This document shows positions 13,473 through 21,322 of a DNA stretch of 28,101 nucleotides, piece by piece. Every line of letters begins with the position of its first letter. Position 1 is the first letter of the stretch. The notes beneath the pieces are model-generated. The model ran no database searches. It saw only the letters and a program-made list of their open reading frames with translations, and had not been told where the DNA came from. Source of the DNA: Bacilli bacterium (lineage in GTDB: Bacteria > Bacillota_I > Bacilli_A > RF39 > UBA660); assembly GCA_016297695.1 (NCBI GenBank), contig JAEDGC010000017.1:1-28101 (forward strand), given 5' to 3'. Both the position numbers and the translations under genes were made by a program.

Positions 13473-15474
13473 AATTGTTATTAATTATTTCGGCTATTTT
13501 TTCAAATATTAATTTAAAATTATTATAAGACTCTTTTGATATTTTAATTTTATCTGCTTGTATAAATGAAGCAAAATCTTTCTTGCTTAGAGCGTAGTTT
13601 GTCTTTTGTTCTTTGCTTGCTTCAGCAACTTTGTATATTCTTGTTCCATCTTCTCCATCTAAAACACAAATCTTATCCAATCCACATTTACCATCATTTT
13701 GACACCAATAAATTCCATCAGTTGAGAATCCATCCTGGTTAAACTCATTTCCCATAAATAATCTGCGATTTTTATTATCAGAACACTTTTTAGAAGTTTT
13801 TATTTCAGAATCACTATAATAATGTTCAATAGATATATTAGGAGTTTCTATTCTGGTATCAGGTACAGGAATTGTTAAAGAAAATACATTATTTCCCCAT
13901 TTTTTATAATTATTACTGTCGTTTAATTTGTTTTTAATTTTTTCTTTATCATTATCACCAATAAATATCATTTTTCTTCCCTGTGGAATTCTTGAAAAAG
14001 AATCACACATATTATACAGATTACTATCTCCCATCTGTATTTGAAGTATTGCATTAGGAGATGAACAGTATTCTAAAAATTCAAATTCTAAACTCTCATA
14101 TTTTTCTGCGAATTCTTTGTCAGTATTCATAAGTTTTTCATATGCATTTTTCATATGTATCCAATCTGTTTCACCTTCTGTTATTATAAGTGGTTTATTA
14201 TTAGAACTATTATCTAACAAGTATTTATTTAAGCTATCTTTAACTTCTGAATTGTATTTGTTGGTCTTTTTGATACAATTATATGCATTTAAAAACTCTT
14301 CAAAATTTTCAACATTAACATTTTCTCCAGTTGGCATTTCGATAAAATCACAATTTGTATTAAATTTTTCATTCATGCCCAAAAGAAATAATGGTGAATG
14401 CGAAGTAATAATAAACTGAATTCCTGGAAACAAACTTATTAATTCAGGCAAGATAATATACTGCATATCAGTATCAAGATGCATGTCGATTTCATCTATA
14501 GCTACAATACCTTTTATATTTTTTAAATCATTAATTCTCCCATTTAATGCTTCATCTCCATGCCTTAAAATTGTTATAAATAAATTAAATAGAATTGATT
14601 CACCTAGTGATAAATGCTTTATACTTGGTATAATTCCATGAGATGTTTTTATAGATATTCTACTACCAGAATTTCTATTATTTAAAATCAATTTTACATT
14701 CTCTCGCAATATTTTAGATAGTATTGTTTCGACATTTGCCAAAATAGTAGTATTTTGAGTTAGTATTCCTATATTTTTGTCAATCATAAATTTTACCTGA
14801 TTATTATCAATATATGGAGTTATTGAGCTCATTGCATCACTCATCAATCGTTCAAGCCAAAACTCATTTATTTCTTCAGAATGTTCAACAATTATTTCCC
14901 TATTTAGTTTTCTATTTATTTTTTCAGCAAGTAAGTACTCCGAATTATATTTAATAGCATTATCATTCATCCAATTTGGTTTTTCATTTCTATAAGATGT
15001 AAATAATGTCATCACGTTATCATTTAATGGATTATCTTTTTCAGTTAAATTTAAAACCTCTTTATAATTATCATTTGAATTATTTAATGCTCCAGTAATT
15101 TGATCTTTTTTTAAGTGATTTAAAAAGTTTAGTTTCTCTCGTTCAATATCTACTTTGCCTGTTTTTTCACAGTAAATTAAATTTTTATCATTATGTCTTG
15201 AATTAATTACTGAATAACCATAAGATACTCCATTTCTTACATTTGTACCACCAACAACTCTAAAATATGCTCCTGGGTTTTCAACAACGTTATCATAAGC
15301 CATTTTTGCTATTTCAATAAAGAAATCACCTATATAAGAAGTTAAAATAGTTTTCCCCTTACCGTTTTTTCCAATTATAACTACAGGTAGTGGTTTATTA
15401 TCTTTAAATTTAAACTTATAATTAAAACTATCTATAGGACCTATATTTCTTATATTAATATCTTCTAAATACAT
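13471..15474 (-). CDS. OLD-like ABC-ATPase with C-terminal Toprim-like nuclease domain (putative anti-phage protein)
   Basis: 667 residues. ABC/SMC-type ATPase motifs: Walker A GKNGKGKT (35-42), signature LSLGES (288-293), Walker B VAIDEID (324-330), D-loop region DTDMQ and H-loop TSHS (357-360). A Toprim-like domain follows: ITEGETD with E433 and FIGDND with D507 and D509, the metal-binding acidic residues of OLD-type nucleases. A C-terminal part with a Cys cluster (about 560-600) and IPVPDTRIETPNISIEHYYS completes it. Relatives (OLD, GajA, ATPase-Toprim proteins) cut nucleic acid or sense phage proteins. It is the third gene of the small-protein/Fic/ATPase operon, 21 bp after fic. No helicase partner as in Gabija is present. 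Confidence 0.85.
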   Translation of the reverse strand: MYLEDINIRNIGPIDSFNYKFKFKDNKPLPVVIIGKNGKGKTILTSYIGDFFIEIAKMAYDNVVENPGAYFRVVGGTNVRNGVSYGYSVINSRHNDKNLIYCEKTGKVDIEREKLNFLNHLKKDQITGALNNSNDNYKEVLNLTEKDNPLNDNVMTLFTSYRNEKPNWMNDNAIKYNSEYLLAEKINRKLNREIIVEHSEEINEFWLERLMSDAMSSITPYIDNNQVKFMIDKNIGILTQNTTILANVETILSKILRENVKLILNNRNSGSRISIKTSHGIIPSIKHLSLGESILFNLFITILRHGDEALNGRINDLKNIKGIVAIDEIDMHLDTDMQYIILPELISLFPGIQFIITSHSPLFLLGMNEKFNTNCDFIEMPTGENVNVENFEEFLNAYNCIKKTNKYNSEVKDSLNKYLLDNSSNNKPLIITEGETDWIHMKNAYEKLMNTDKEFAEKYESLEFEFLEYCSSPNAILQIQMGDSNLYNMCDSFSRIPQGRKMIFIGDNDKEKIKNKLNDSNNYKKWGNNVFSLTIPVPDTRIETPNISIEHYYSDSEIKTSKKCSDNKNRRLFMGNEFNQDGFSTDGIYWCQNDGKCGLDKICVLDGEDGTRIYKVAEASKEQKTNYALSKKDFASFIQADKIKISKESYNNFKLIFEKIAEIINNN

Positions 15475-15495
15475 ATCAAAACCTCCATAACTTCT

Positions 15496-16419
15496 TTAAT
15501 CCACTACAGATAAATATCTATCTAACATTTCATTTTCTGCTTTTGTTACCAATTTAACAAAATCTGTGTAATCACCTGTTGTATGTGCCTTATCAAGTGC
15601 TTCATAATATTTTAATCTATTATCTTTTTTAATAATAACTGGGACATATCCACTTCTCATTAGCTCCATATTCATTATTAATCTGGATGTTCTACCATTT
15701 CCATCAATAAAAGGATGGATCTTAACTAATTCTCCATGTAATAATGCTGCTCTTACTATTGGATGGTATTTATCCCATTCATCATAGTTCATCATTAATT
15801 TTTCCATTAATTCTGGAACTTTTATATATTCTGGTGGTCTGTGTTGTGCACCACTTATAATAACATTATGATTTCGATATCTTCCGGCATTATCATCATC
15901 TATACCTTTTAAAATTAACTGATGTAATCCTTTAATGTTCCATTCTGATATTTCACTTTTATCTTTGGTTAGTCCTTCTAAGTACTCAATAGCATTTTCA
16001 TGGTTAATAGCTTCTAAGTGCTCTCTTACAGATTTCCCACCAATAGTGATACCTTCTAACACTACTTTTGTTTCTTTTAATGTTAAAGTGTTACCTTCAA
16101 TACCATTACTGTTATATGTCCATTCTAGATTAATTGCATTTTGTAATGATTCTGTTGCTTCCTTAGATAATGGCCTTTTACTATTTAATTTAGTAAGTTT
16201 TTCATCTACTTCTTTGAAATAATCTTCTGGTAGATCTATTTTAAAGTCAATTTCTTCTTTTACTCTCTTATCAATTGGTTTGCCAGAATCATTTGGAATA
16301 TACCATGCAGAGCCAATTTTTTTTGCACCTAAAATTCTACCATCTTGAATAAGTTGTCTTATTCTTCTTTCACTAATATCCCATTTTTCACTTGCCTCTT
16401 TAATTGTCATAAAATTCAT
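15496..16419 (-). CDS. Fic-domain AMP-transferase with N-terminal HTH
   Basis: 307 residues. An N-terminal MerR/excisionase-type HTH (MTIKEASEKWDISERRIRQL, residues 4-42) is followed by the Fic fold. The inhibitory motif [ST]xxxE[GN] is present as SNGIEG (104-109), and the catalytic motif HPFxDGNGRxxR is intact as HPFIDGNGRTSR (235-246). Fic enzymes attach AMP (or another nucleotide part) to target proteins. The motif before the core suggests that activity is held off until triggered. The HTH suggests that it also regulates its own operon through the tandem sites at 16769-16822. Its ribosome binding site (GGAGGTG) is formed by the last codons of the upstream gene, so the two are coupled. Confidence 0.92.
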   Translation of the reverse strand: MNFMTIKEASEKWDISERRIRQLIQDGRILGAKKIGSAWYIPNDSGKPIDKRVKEEIDFKIDLPEDYFKEVDEKLTKLNSKRPLSKEATESLQNAINLEWTYNSNGIEGNTLTLKETKVVLEGITIGGKSVREHLEAINHENAIEYLEGLTKDKSEISEWNIKGLHQLILKGIDDDNAGRYRNHNVIISGAQHRPPEYIKVPELMEKLMMNYDEWDKYHPIVRAALLHGELVKIHPFIDGNGRTSRLIMNMELMRSGYVPVIIKKDNRLKYYEALDKAHTTGDYTDFVKLVTKAENEMLDRYLSVVD

Positions 16420-16421
16420 TT

Positions 16422-16745
16422 TTACACCTCCAAATTATATTCTTTAATAATTTCATCAAATTGCTCTTTACCATACTTATCTAGAAGATAACTAAAGCAT
16501 ATTGTTTTATAATCATCAAGTTTCCCATATAAAATGTTATTATCAATATTTTCAATATTTACTTTTGAACTCTTATTAGCAACACATAATGCATCTTCAT
16601 ATACTTCTGTTTCTAATAATAGGTGTTGTCTAACACTCTTTATTGCTTTTTCCATACCTTCTCTTGTTGGATTTTTCTTTTGCTCAGTTAGATCTATAAT
16701 GTCTTTAGCAATATCAATAACATCTTTCATATCTTTAATTTGCAT
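16422..16745 (-). CDS. Unrecognised small helical protein heading the Fic operon
   Basis: 107 residues from ATG at 16745, which is well placed behind AGAGGTG; the GTG at 16754 overlaps that ribosome binding site and is less likely. The sequence MQIKDMKDVIDIAKDIIDLT... is charged, acidic overall and looks all-helical. It lacks the SxxxEG motif of small Fic antitoxins, and the Fic protein has its own. It ends 2 bp before fic and supplies the fic ribosome binding site. Possible roles are an adaptor, sensor or antitoxin for the operon. No family is recognised. Confidence 0.8.
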   Translation of the reverse strand: MQIKDMKDVIDIAKDIIDLTEQKKNPTREGMEKAIKSVRQHLLLETEVYEDALCVANKSSKVNIENIDNNILYGKLDDYKTICFSYLLDKYGKEQFDEIIKEYNLEV

Positions 16746-16766
16746 AGTTATCACCTCTATATATAG

Positions 16767-16822
16767 ATTATACCGTTTCTGGAATAATATGTCAATATAT
16801 TTTATACCATTTGCGGAATAAT
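16767..16822 (-). promoter_or_regulatory. Consensus sigma-A promoter and tandem operators of the Fic operon
   Basis: On the minus strand TTGACA (16790-16795) is followed by exactly 17 bp and TATAAT (16767-16772). A 20-bp motif of the form ATTATTCC-N4-A-x-GGTATA occurs twice in direct orientation: 16769-16788, filling the spacer and -10, and 16803-16822, just upstream of -35, 34 bp apart. The first copy would block RNA polymerase. The HTH of the Fic protein or the small protein is the likely ligand. Confidence 0.8.
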
Positions 16823-16885
16823 GTTATATTTTTCATTCATACGGATTATTTATATATTATCTGTATCATTGTTAAAATTTAAAAA

Positions 16886-16929
16886 TTCATTGAAGATTTT
16901 TGGCGTTTACGTCACTTTTCTTCAATGAA
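16886..16929. repeat. 11-bp inverted repeat near the right element end
   Basis: TTCATTGAAGA (16886-16896) is perfectly complementary to 16919-16929, with a 22-bp centre rich in CG compared with its surroundings (GGCGTTTACGTCAC). It lies 18 bp from the 26-bp direct repeat. It may be a recombinase or accessory-protein site. No T tract follows, so it is not a standard terminator. Confidence 0.6.
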
Positions 16930-16947
16930 CTATTCTAAAATCATATT

Positions 16948-16973
16948 TTTTTGTACCTAAATTGTACCTAAAA
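16948..16973. repeat. Right copy of 26-bp direct repeat (candidate att site)
   Basis: Identical to 885-910, with the same tandem TTGTACCTAAA units. The flanking sequence beyond the repeat differs, apart from short T and A tails. Confidence 0.6.
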
Positions 16974-17020
16974 TTATTTTAGCAATACCGATGCCTCGCA
17001 AACCCTTATAAAATGGGCAT

Positions 17021-17049
17021 AAAAAATGAGAGCACGATTAAATGCTCTC
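17021..17049 (-). terminator. Minus-strand terminator downstream of the PHP-ATPase operon
   Basis: GAGAGCA (17028-17034) and TGCTCTC (17043-17049) form a 7-bp stem with an 8-nt loop. On the minus strand it is followed by ATTTTTT. Confidence 0.8.
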
Positions 17050-17097
17050 TTCAGGGGGAAATATTAATATCAGTTCGTAACAATTTAATAATTAGTT

Positions 17098-17127
17098 AAA
17101 GTCTTACAAAATAAGACTTTTTCTTTT
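17098..17127 (+). terminator. Plus-strand terminator with no adjacent plus-strand gene
   Basis: AAAGTCTTA (17098-17106) pairs with TAAGACTTT (17112-17120) around CAAAA, followed by a T-rich tract. The nearest complete plus-strand gene is the integrase, 3.6 kb away with its own terminator. If the element between the 26-bp repeats were removed, this terminator would follow the integrase relic at 419-661. Confidence 0.8.
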
Positions 17128-17204
17128 ATCAAAATTTATCAAAGTTTATAAAAATAACTTTATTTTTAACATTTAGTATCTAGTTTTGGTATCTAGAAAT
17201 AATA

Positions 17205-17516
17205 TTATTTACTTTTTTGTTCTTTTAAAATTTTTTTGTTTTCTTCATTTACTGCATCAATAATTTCAAAAAACAAATCATATGTGTAATTATATAACCT
17301 TCTCATCTCTTGTTCTTTTCCAACTATTTCATCATCGTTAAATTTTTTTGAATCTAATACATACTCATTATTTTTGTCATATTTTAATATATTATATATG
17401 TCATTTGTATTTATATTTTTGTTTTTTATGGATATTTTTTTTGCAATTTTTTCATTAACAACAATATTTAAATTATCTTTATCTATTTCTAACTTAAATA
17501 TGATTTTATTTGTCAT
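17205..17516 (-). CDS. Small partner protein overlapping the PHP-ATPase gene
   Basis: 103 residues, highly charged, Asn/Lys-rich at the N-terminus with a short beta-like start (KIIFKLEIDKDNLNIVVNEK) and a helical C-terminus (MRRLYNYTYDLFFEIIDAVN). Its ATG at 17516 lies inside the 3' end of the PHP-ATPase gene (11-bp overlap), and its ribosome binding site GAGGTGG is formed by codons of that gene. The tight coupling argues for a joint function, for instance as a regulator or structural partner. I do not recognise a family. Confidence 0.8.
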   Translation of the reverse strand: MTNKIIFKLEIDKDNLNIVVNEKIAKKISIKNKNINTNDIYNILKYDKNNEYVLDSKKFNDDEIVGKEQEMRRLYNYTYDLFFEIIDAVNEENKKILKEQKSK

Positions 17517-19857
17517 AACGTTTCCACCTCTTTCTAATTATTTCTTCTCCACCATCAAGTATTTCTGCTACATCTTTCAGAATATTTATTTTCTTATCTG
17601 AATTTTCATACTCTAAAGCACCACTATTTATAACAATCTTATCATTATCGTCTTGCTTTAAAATTATAACATTATCCACATCAAGATTTACAACCAGTTC
17701 AGGTTTATGAGTAATAAATAATACTTGTTTACTATCGCCCATTCTTCTCATAATATTTATAACATCTGAATTCAATTTTAAATGTGATATATCATCATCA
17801 GGCTGATCAACAATATAAAGTTTATTTGTTTTTTCATCTGCAAGCACATCGAGATATATTAATGCATTTTTCCCTTGTGAATTTCCGTTTTGAATTTTTT
17901 TATTATCTAAAGTTATAACAGTTTCTTGTTTTAATATTTTTTTATTTAAATAATCTTTTACTGCATCTTTATATATTTTTTCAAAATCATCATTTCCATT
18001 TTTTAGACTCTTTTTTAATTTTGTTTGAAAATCATTTTTATTAAATTTTTCTACTTTTTCTAGAGAATGTAAATTTGAGAAAGGATTTGTAAGTATATTT
18101 ATTATTTCTGCTTTAGTAATTTTTTCACATATATTTTGAGTAATAAAATTATATTTTCCTTCCGGATTGATTATTTTATTTAGGGTTAAAGTATCAAATT
18201 TTTCTAATACACAAATTTTTTCCTTATTATAATCATTAATTTTGTTAAGAATCTTATTTTTAGCAGTAATAATATTTTGTTTATATTCTACTAATAAATT
18301 TTCCTGAGATTGCGAAGTTTCTTTATTATTTTCTTCGTATTTCTTGCAAATACTTTTTATTTTAGAAATTATTGTTTGATTTTGCGTTTGTTCAACATCT
18401 TTTTTATTGTATTTATCTACAAGTTTTCGTAATTTTTCAATAATAACATTAATTATCTTGACATCATTAAAACCATCTAATTTGTATAAGTCTTCCAAAC
18501 TTTTTATTACATTATTTATAGAGGAACTTATTATCTTATAATTATATTTTTTTATTTGCAAATTATCAGTTATTCTTAATAAATAAGTTTTATCTTCTAT
18601 TTCTGCTGGAATTGCTATATCAAAATCTAATTCACTATTTATATCTTCAGTAATCTGATTTTCATTGACCTTTTTAATAACTTTTTCTGCGTAATCTAAT
18701 ACTATTTTTTCATTTTCTTGATTATCTAATACACCAAATTTATTTTTAAAAAATGAAATATCTAGTAATTTAGTTCCACTTTGGAATAATTCTCTGATTT
18801 TTCCTTGATAATCATAATGAATTTTTTTTATTGCATTATTATCAAATGGTCTAACTTTAATTTTTTGCGTTTTAAGATAATTTTTATATCCTGACTTTTT
18901 AGACGCAGATTTTACTCCACTAAATGTTGGATCCATTAAGTTTTCTAATATCAAACTTTTACCAATACTATTATCACCAATCATTACATTTAAACCTTGC
19001 GATAATGGAATAATATTTTTTTCTCCATTTATAGATATTTCTAAACTTTCTATAAATGGTTTGTTTATTTCATAATAAGCAGTGGTAACTCTTTTTGAAT
19101 CAGTTAATGACATCACTAATCCTTTAAATGTTGGCAAACATCTTAAATAACTATATTGGATATCTGTCTTATCATTTTCATCTTGTTGAGGATAAACAGA
19201 CCAATTGTGGCAGTCAGTCCCCGTTATATATCTTAAATTATTTAAATCTTTTTCTCTTTTATAATCTTTTAATATTCCTTCAACTTTTCCACTTCTAAAT
19301 TCAACTGCATCAAAATAATCTATACCAATTATATTATCAAATTCATCTTCACCAATCTTAGATAAATTTTCATTATGATTATTAGAACGTACACCACTTT
19401 TTTGATGTGCAATTAATAGCACATTTGTATCTATTTGTTTCAATATATCTTTATATGTCTTTTCAGTGTATGCATTATTTTTCTTATTATCAAATGTGGT
19501 CTTTTCTAAAACTCTAGGTATATTCTCTATTTTAGAATAGTCGTTATCATTAAATATAGTTATTATATGAATTCTTTCTCCTTCAAATTCTACATCAAAT
19601 TCAATACCTGGTAATACTTTTGCTAAAGTTTTCCCCTCATAAGATTTGAACTTGTCATACATTTCCAAGCTAAATGCATTATGATCTGTTATTGAAGCCA
19701 TATTTATATTATTCTCTCTTAACTTTGAAATAAGAACATCAATATTTTCAATCGTATTAGATTTAACTTTATCTCCGTCTTTTGTACTTACAGCACTATG
19801 AATATGAAAATCCACTTTTTGAATTTTTTTTACAATATTATTATCAATATTTTCCAA
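17506..19857 (-). CDS. PHP phosphoesterase-ABC/SMC ATPase fusion (Ppl-like anti-phage protein)
   Basis: 783 residues. The N-terminal PHP domain carries the metal-binding motifs HIHSAVSTKDGD (18-29), TDHNAF (57-62), PGIEFDV (83-89), AHQ (150-152) and TGTDCHNW (212-219). An SMC-like ATPase follows, with Walker A GDNSIGKS (294-301), a long Lys/Glu/Asn-rich coiled-coil-like middle (about 390-600) and Walker B LYIVDQPDDD with a downstream FITHKPE H-loop. This combination matches the Ppl (polymerase/histidinol phosphatase-like) defence protein described in defence islands. Start is TTG: an in-frame TAA lies directly upstream and AAGGAAGTG precedes it. A -10-like TATAAT lies near 19945-19955. It forms an operon with the overlapping 103-residue gene. 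Confidence 0.85.
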   Translation of the reverse strand: MENIDNNIVKKIQKVDFHIHSAVSTKDGDKVKSNTIENIDVLISKLRENNINMASITDHNAFSLEMYDKFKSYEGKTLAKVLPGIEFDVEFEGERIHIITIFNDNDYSKIENIPRVLEKTTFDNKKNNAYTEKTYKDILKQIDTNVLLIAHQKSGVRSNNHNENLSKIGEDEFDNIIGIDYFDAVEFRSGKVEGILKDYKREKDLNNLRYITGTDCHNWSVYPQQDENDKTDIQYSYLRCLPTFKGLVMSLTDSKRVTTAYYEINKPFIESLEISINGEKNIIPLSQGLNVMIGDNSIGKSLILENLMDPTFSGVKSASKKSGYKNYLKTQKIKVRPFDNNAIKKIHYDYQGKIRELFQSGTKLLDISFFKNKFGVLDNQENEKIVLDYAEKVIKKVNENQITEDINSELDFDIAIPAEIEDKTYLLRITDNLQIKKYNYKIISSSINNVIKSLEDLYKLDGFNDVKIINVIIEKLRKLVDKYNKKDVEQTQNQTIISKIKSICKKYEENNKETSQSQENLLVEYKQNIITAKNKILNKINDYNKEKICVLEKFDTLTLNKIINPEGKYNFITQNICEKITKAEIINILTNPFSNLHSLEKVEKFNKNDFQTKLKKSLKNGNDDFEKIYKDAVKDYLNKKILKQETVITLDNKKIQNGNSQGKNALIYLDVLADEKTNKLYIVDQPDDDISHLKLNSDVINIMRRMGDSKQVLFITHKPELVVNLDVDNVIILKQDDNDKIVINSGALEYENSDKKINILKDVAEILDGGEEIIRKRWKRYDK

Positions 19858-19977
19858 TTATAAATCACTTCCTTACTACGAAAAAACGCCAATACAAAAA
19901 CTTATAATCATAAGCCTGTACTAGCGCTTCTTTTTATATATACTATTATATCACATATTTCATTATTTTTATTATTA

Positions 19978-20040
19978 AATGACACTGTGACACATTGTTT
20001 GTAAGTACACTACTCTCATTTATAATGTCATAGTGTCATT
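19978..20040. repeat. 15-bp inverted repeat at the 3' end of the MATE gene
   Basis: AATGACACTGTGACA (19978-19992) and its inverted copy (20026-20040, one mismatch) enclose about 33 bp and include the last codons of the MATE gene. It could form an mRNA 3' hairpin acting as a terminator without a clear T tract. Confidence 0.6.
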
Positions 20041-21237
20041 ATTCAATATTGATTTCTTTTTAATAACACAACCTGTTTTATCAATTTTAAAATTATGACC
20101 AAACATTATACTAACTGTTATAAATTGATAAATTGATGAACACACTTGTCCTATTCCTGTACAAAATGGCGTTTTTAATAATGACATGAACATTCTAAGT
20201 ATTGATGCTATTATCTTATTTGATGTAATTTTAAAAGCTGAATATTCTAATTGTAAATAACAAGTTTTTATTCTATATATTGGATAAATTAAAAAATTAA
20301 CTATTTCAAATGAAAAATATATCATTGTAATTTTAAAATCTAAATTATAAAAACCATATAATAACACAAACATAATTAAGCTTGTTCCAAATAATATTCC
20401 TAATAATTTATAAGCATTGTTTCTATCTTCTATATAATTAAACTTTCTTTTACTAATATCTATTGTTGCTGCCTCTTTTATAGCATCAAAGGTATCCCAT
20501 TGTGTATCAGTTATTAAAGCTATAAAAGTTAAAGCAATCGCATATACTTCTCCATATTCTAAAGCATTAGATAATCCAAATAAGAATATTAAAAAGAATG
20601 CAATATTATTGAATAACTCAACTGAATCATATTTTATACACTTTAATACATTAATATTAAATTTAAACTTATTACTATTTTTAATATAAATATACAAAGT
20701 ATATATCGCTAATGGAATTAATGTTGTTGCAATTATAATAATTTGATTTTTTGTTATTAATGATGTACCTATTAATAATATAAAATTTAATAAATTAAAT
20801 ACTAATGAATGCTTATTTGCTAATTTATTTTTTTCTTCATAATATAGTTTATCTTGCATCATCGCAAATTCTAAACAAATAAATAGTTGTAATATTGAAT
20901 ATATAGTAAAATTTTTATATGTACTTATATCCATATTCATAAAACTAATATAATTATCAACATTTAATAGAATTATAGTAAAAATAATTATAGACACAAC
21001 GGTTCCTAACATTAAGCCTGACATTACTGCATCTTTATTTTTATCTTTTTCTTTGCTTATATTAGCCCCAGTAGAAAATATAGATTTAATTATATAATAT
21101 ATAAATTGTAATGGATAAGTTAAAGTAAATATATTAATTAAATTCTTATCAACTATTATTCCAAGTAGAAACCAAGATATTATTGGTATAAATGATAATA
21201 ATGATAAATCAAAACTAATCCTTAATAATCTTTTCAC
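20020..21237 (-). CDS. MATE/MOP-superfamily membrane transporter
   Basis: 405 residues, mostly hydrophobic, with about eleven or twelve predicted membrane spans (for example SLLSFIPIISWFLLGIIV, VVSIIIFTIILLN, IIIIATTLIPLAIYTLYIYI, LGILFGTSLIMFVLLYGFY). The arrangement resembles the MATE/flippase (MOP) exporters. GTG start behind TGAGGTG. It is slightly short for MATE (about 450). It is next to a radical SAM enzyme on the same strand with 85 bp between, so it could export a product of that enzyme. Substrate cannot be predicted. Confidence 0.75.
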   Translation of the reverse strand: MKRLLRISFDLSLLSFIPIISWFLLGIIVDKNLINIFTLTYPLQFIYYIIKSIFSTGANISKEKDKNKDAVMSGLMLGTVVSIIIFTIILLNVDNYISFMNMDISTYKNFTIYSILQLFICLEFAMMQDKLYYEEKNKLANKHSLVFNLLNFILLIGTSLITKNQIIIIATTLIPLAIYTLYIYIKNSNKFKFNINVLKCIKYDSVELFNNIAFFLIFLFGLSNALEYGEVYAIALTFIALITDTQWDTFDAIKEAATIDISKRKFNYIEDRNNAYKLLGILFGTSLIMFVLLYGFYNLDFKITMIYFSFEIVNFLIYPIYRIKTCYLQLEYSAFKITSNKIIASILRMFMSLLKTPFCTGIGQVCSSIYQFITVSIMFGHNFKIDKTGCVIKKKSILNNDTMTL

Positions 21238-21322
21238 AATAACACCTCATTACTACATTTTAAAAAGCGATAATATCATTTTTTCTCTTCTTTATCAACT
21301 TTAATATAATTTCATACAAATT

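Larger units (their letters stand above)
885..16973. mobile_element. Putative integrated phage-satellite (PICI-like) element carrying a type I R-M locus and a Fic/OLD operon
   Basis: Seen: a 26-bp perfect direct repeat lies at 885-910 and 16948-16973, in intergenic DNA at both ends. Between them are an intact tyrosine integrase, an S24-type repressor facing a Cro-like gene, a small DNA-binding protein, a phage-type replication initiator, a loader-like protein and HNH, plus cargo. Family knowledge: int-repressor / divergent regulator-xis-rep is the layout of Gram-positive phage-inducible islands, and about 15 kb is their usual size. No terminase, portal, capsid, tail or lysis genes are present, which fits a satellite better than a prophage. 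Inference: the repeats are attL and attR. The integrase lies in the middle rather than beside a repeat, which is unusual, so the limits could also be nested elements or a core satellite plus acquired arms. Confidence 0.55.

Noticed and set aside
13471..15474. Gabija GajA
   Set aside because: An ATPase-Toprim layout is shared, but there is no GajB-type helicase next to it; the neighbour is a Fic gene.
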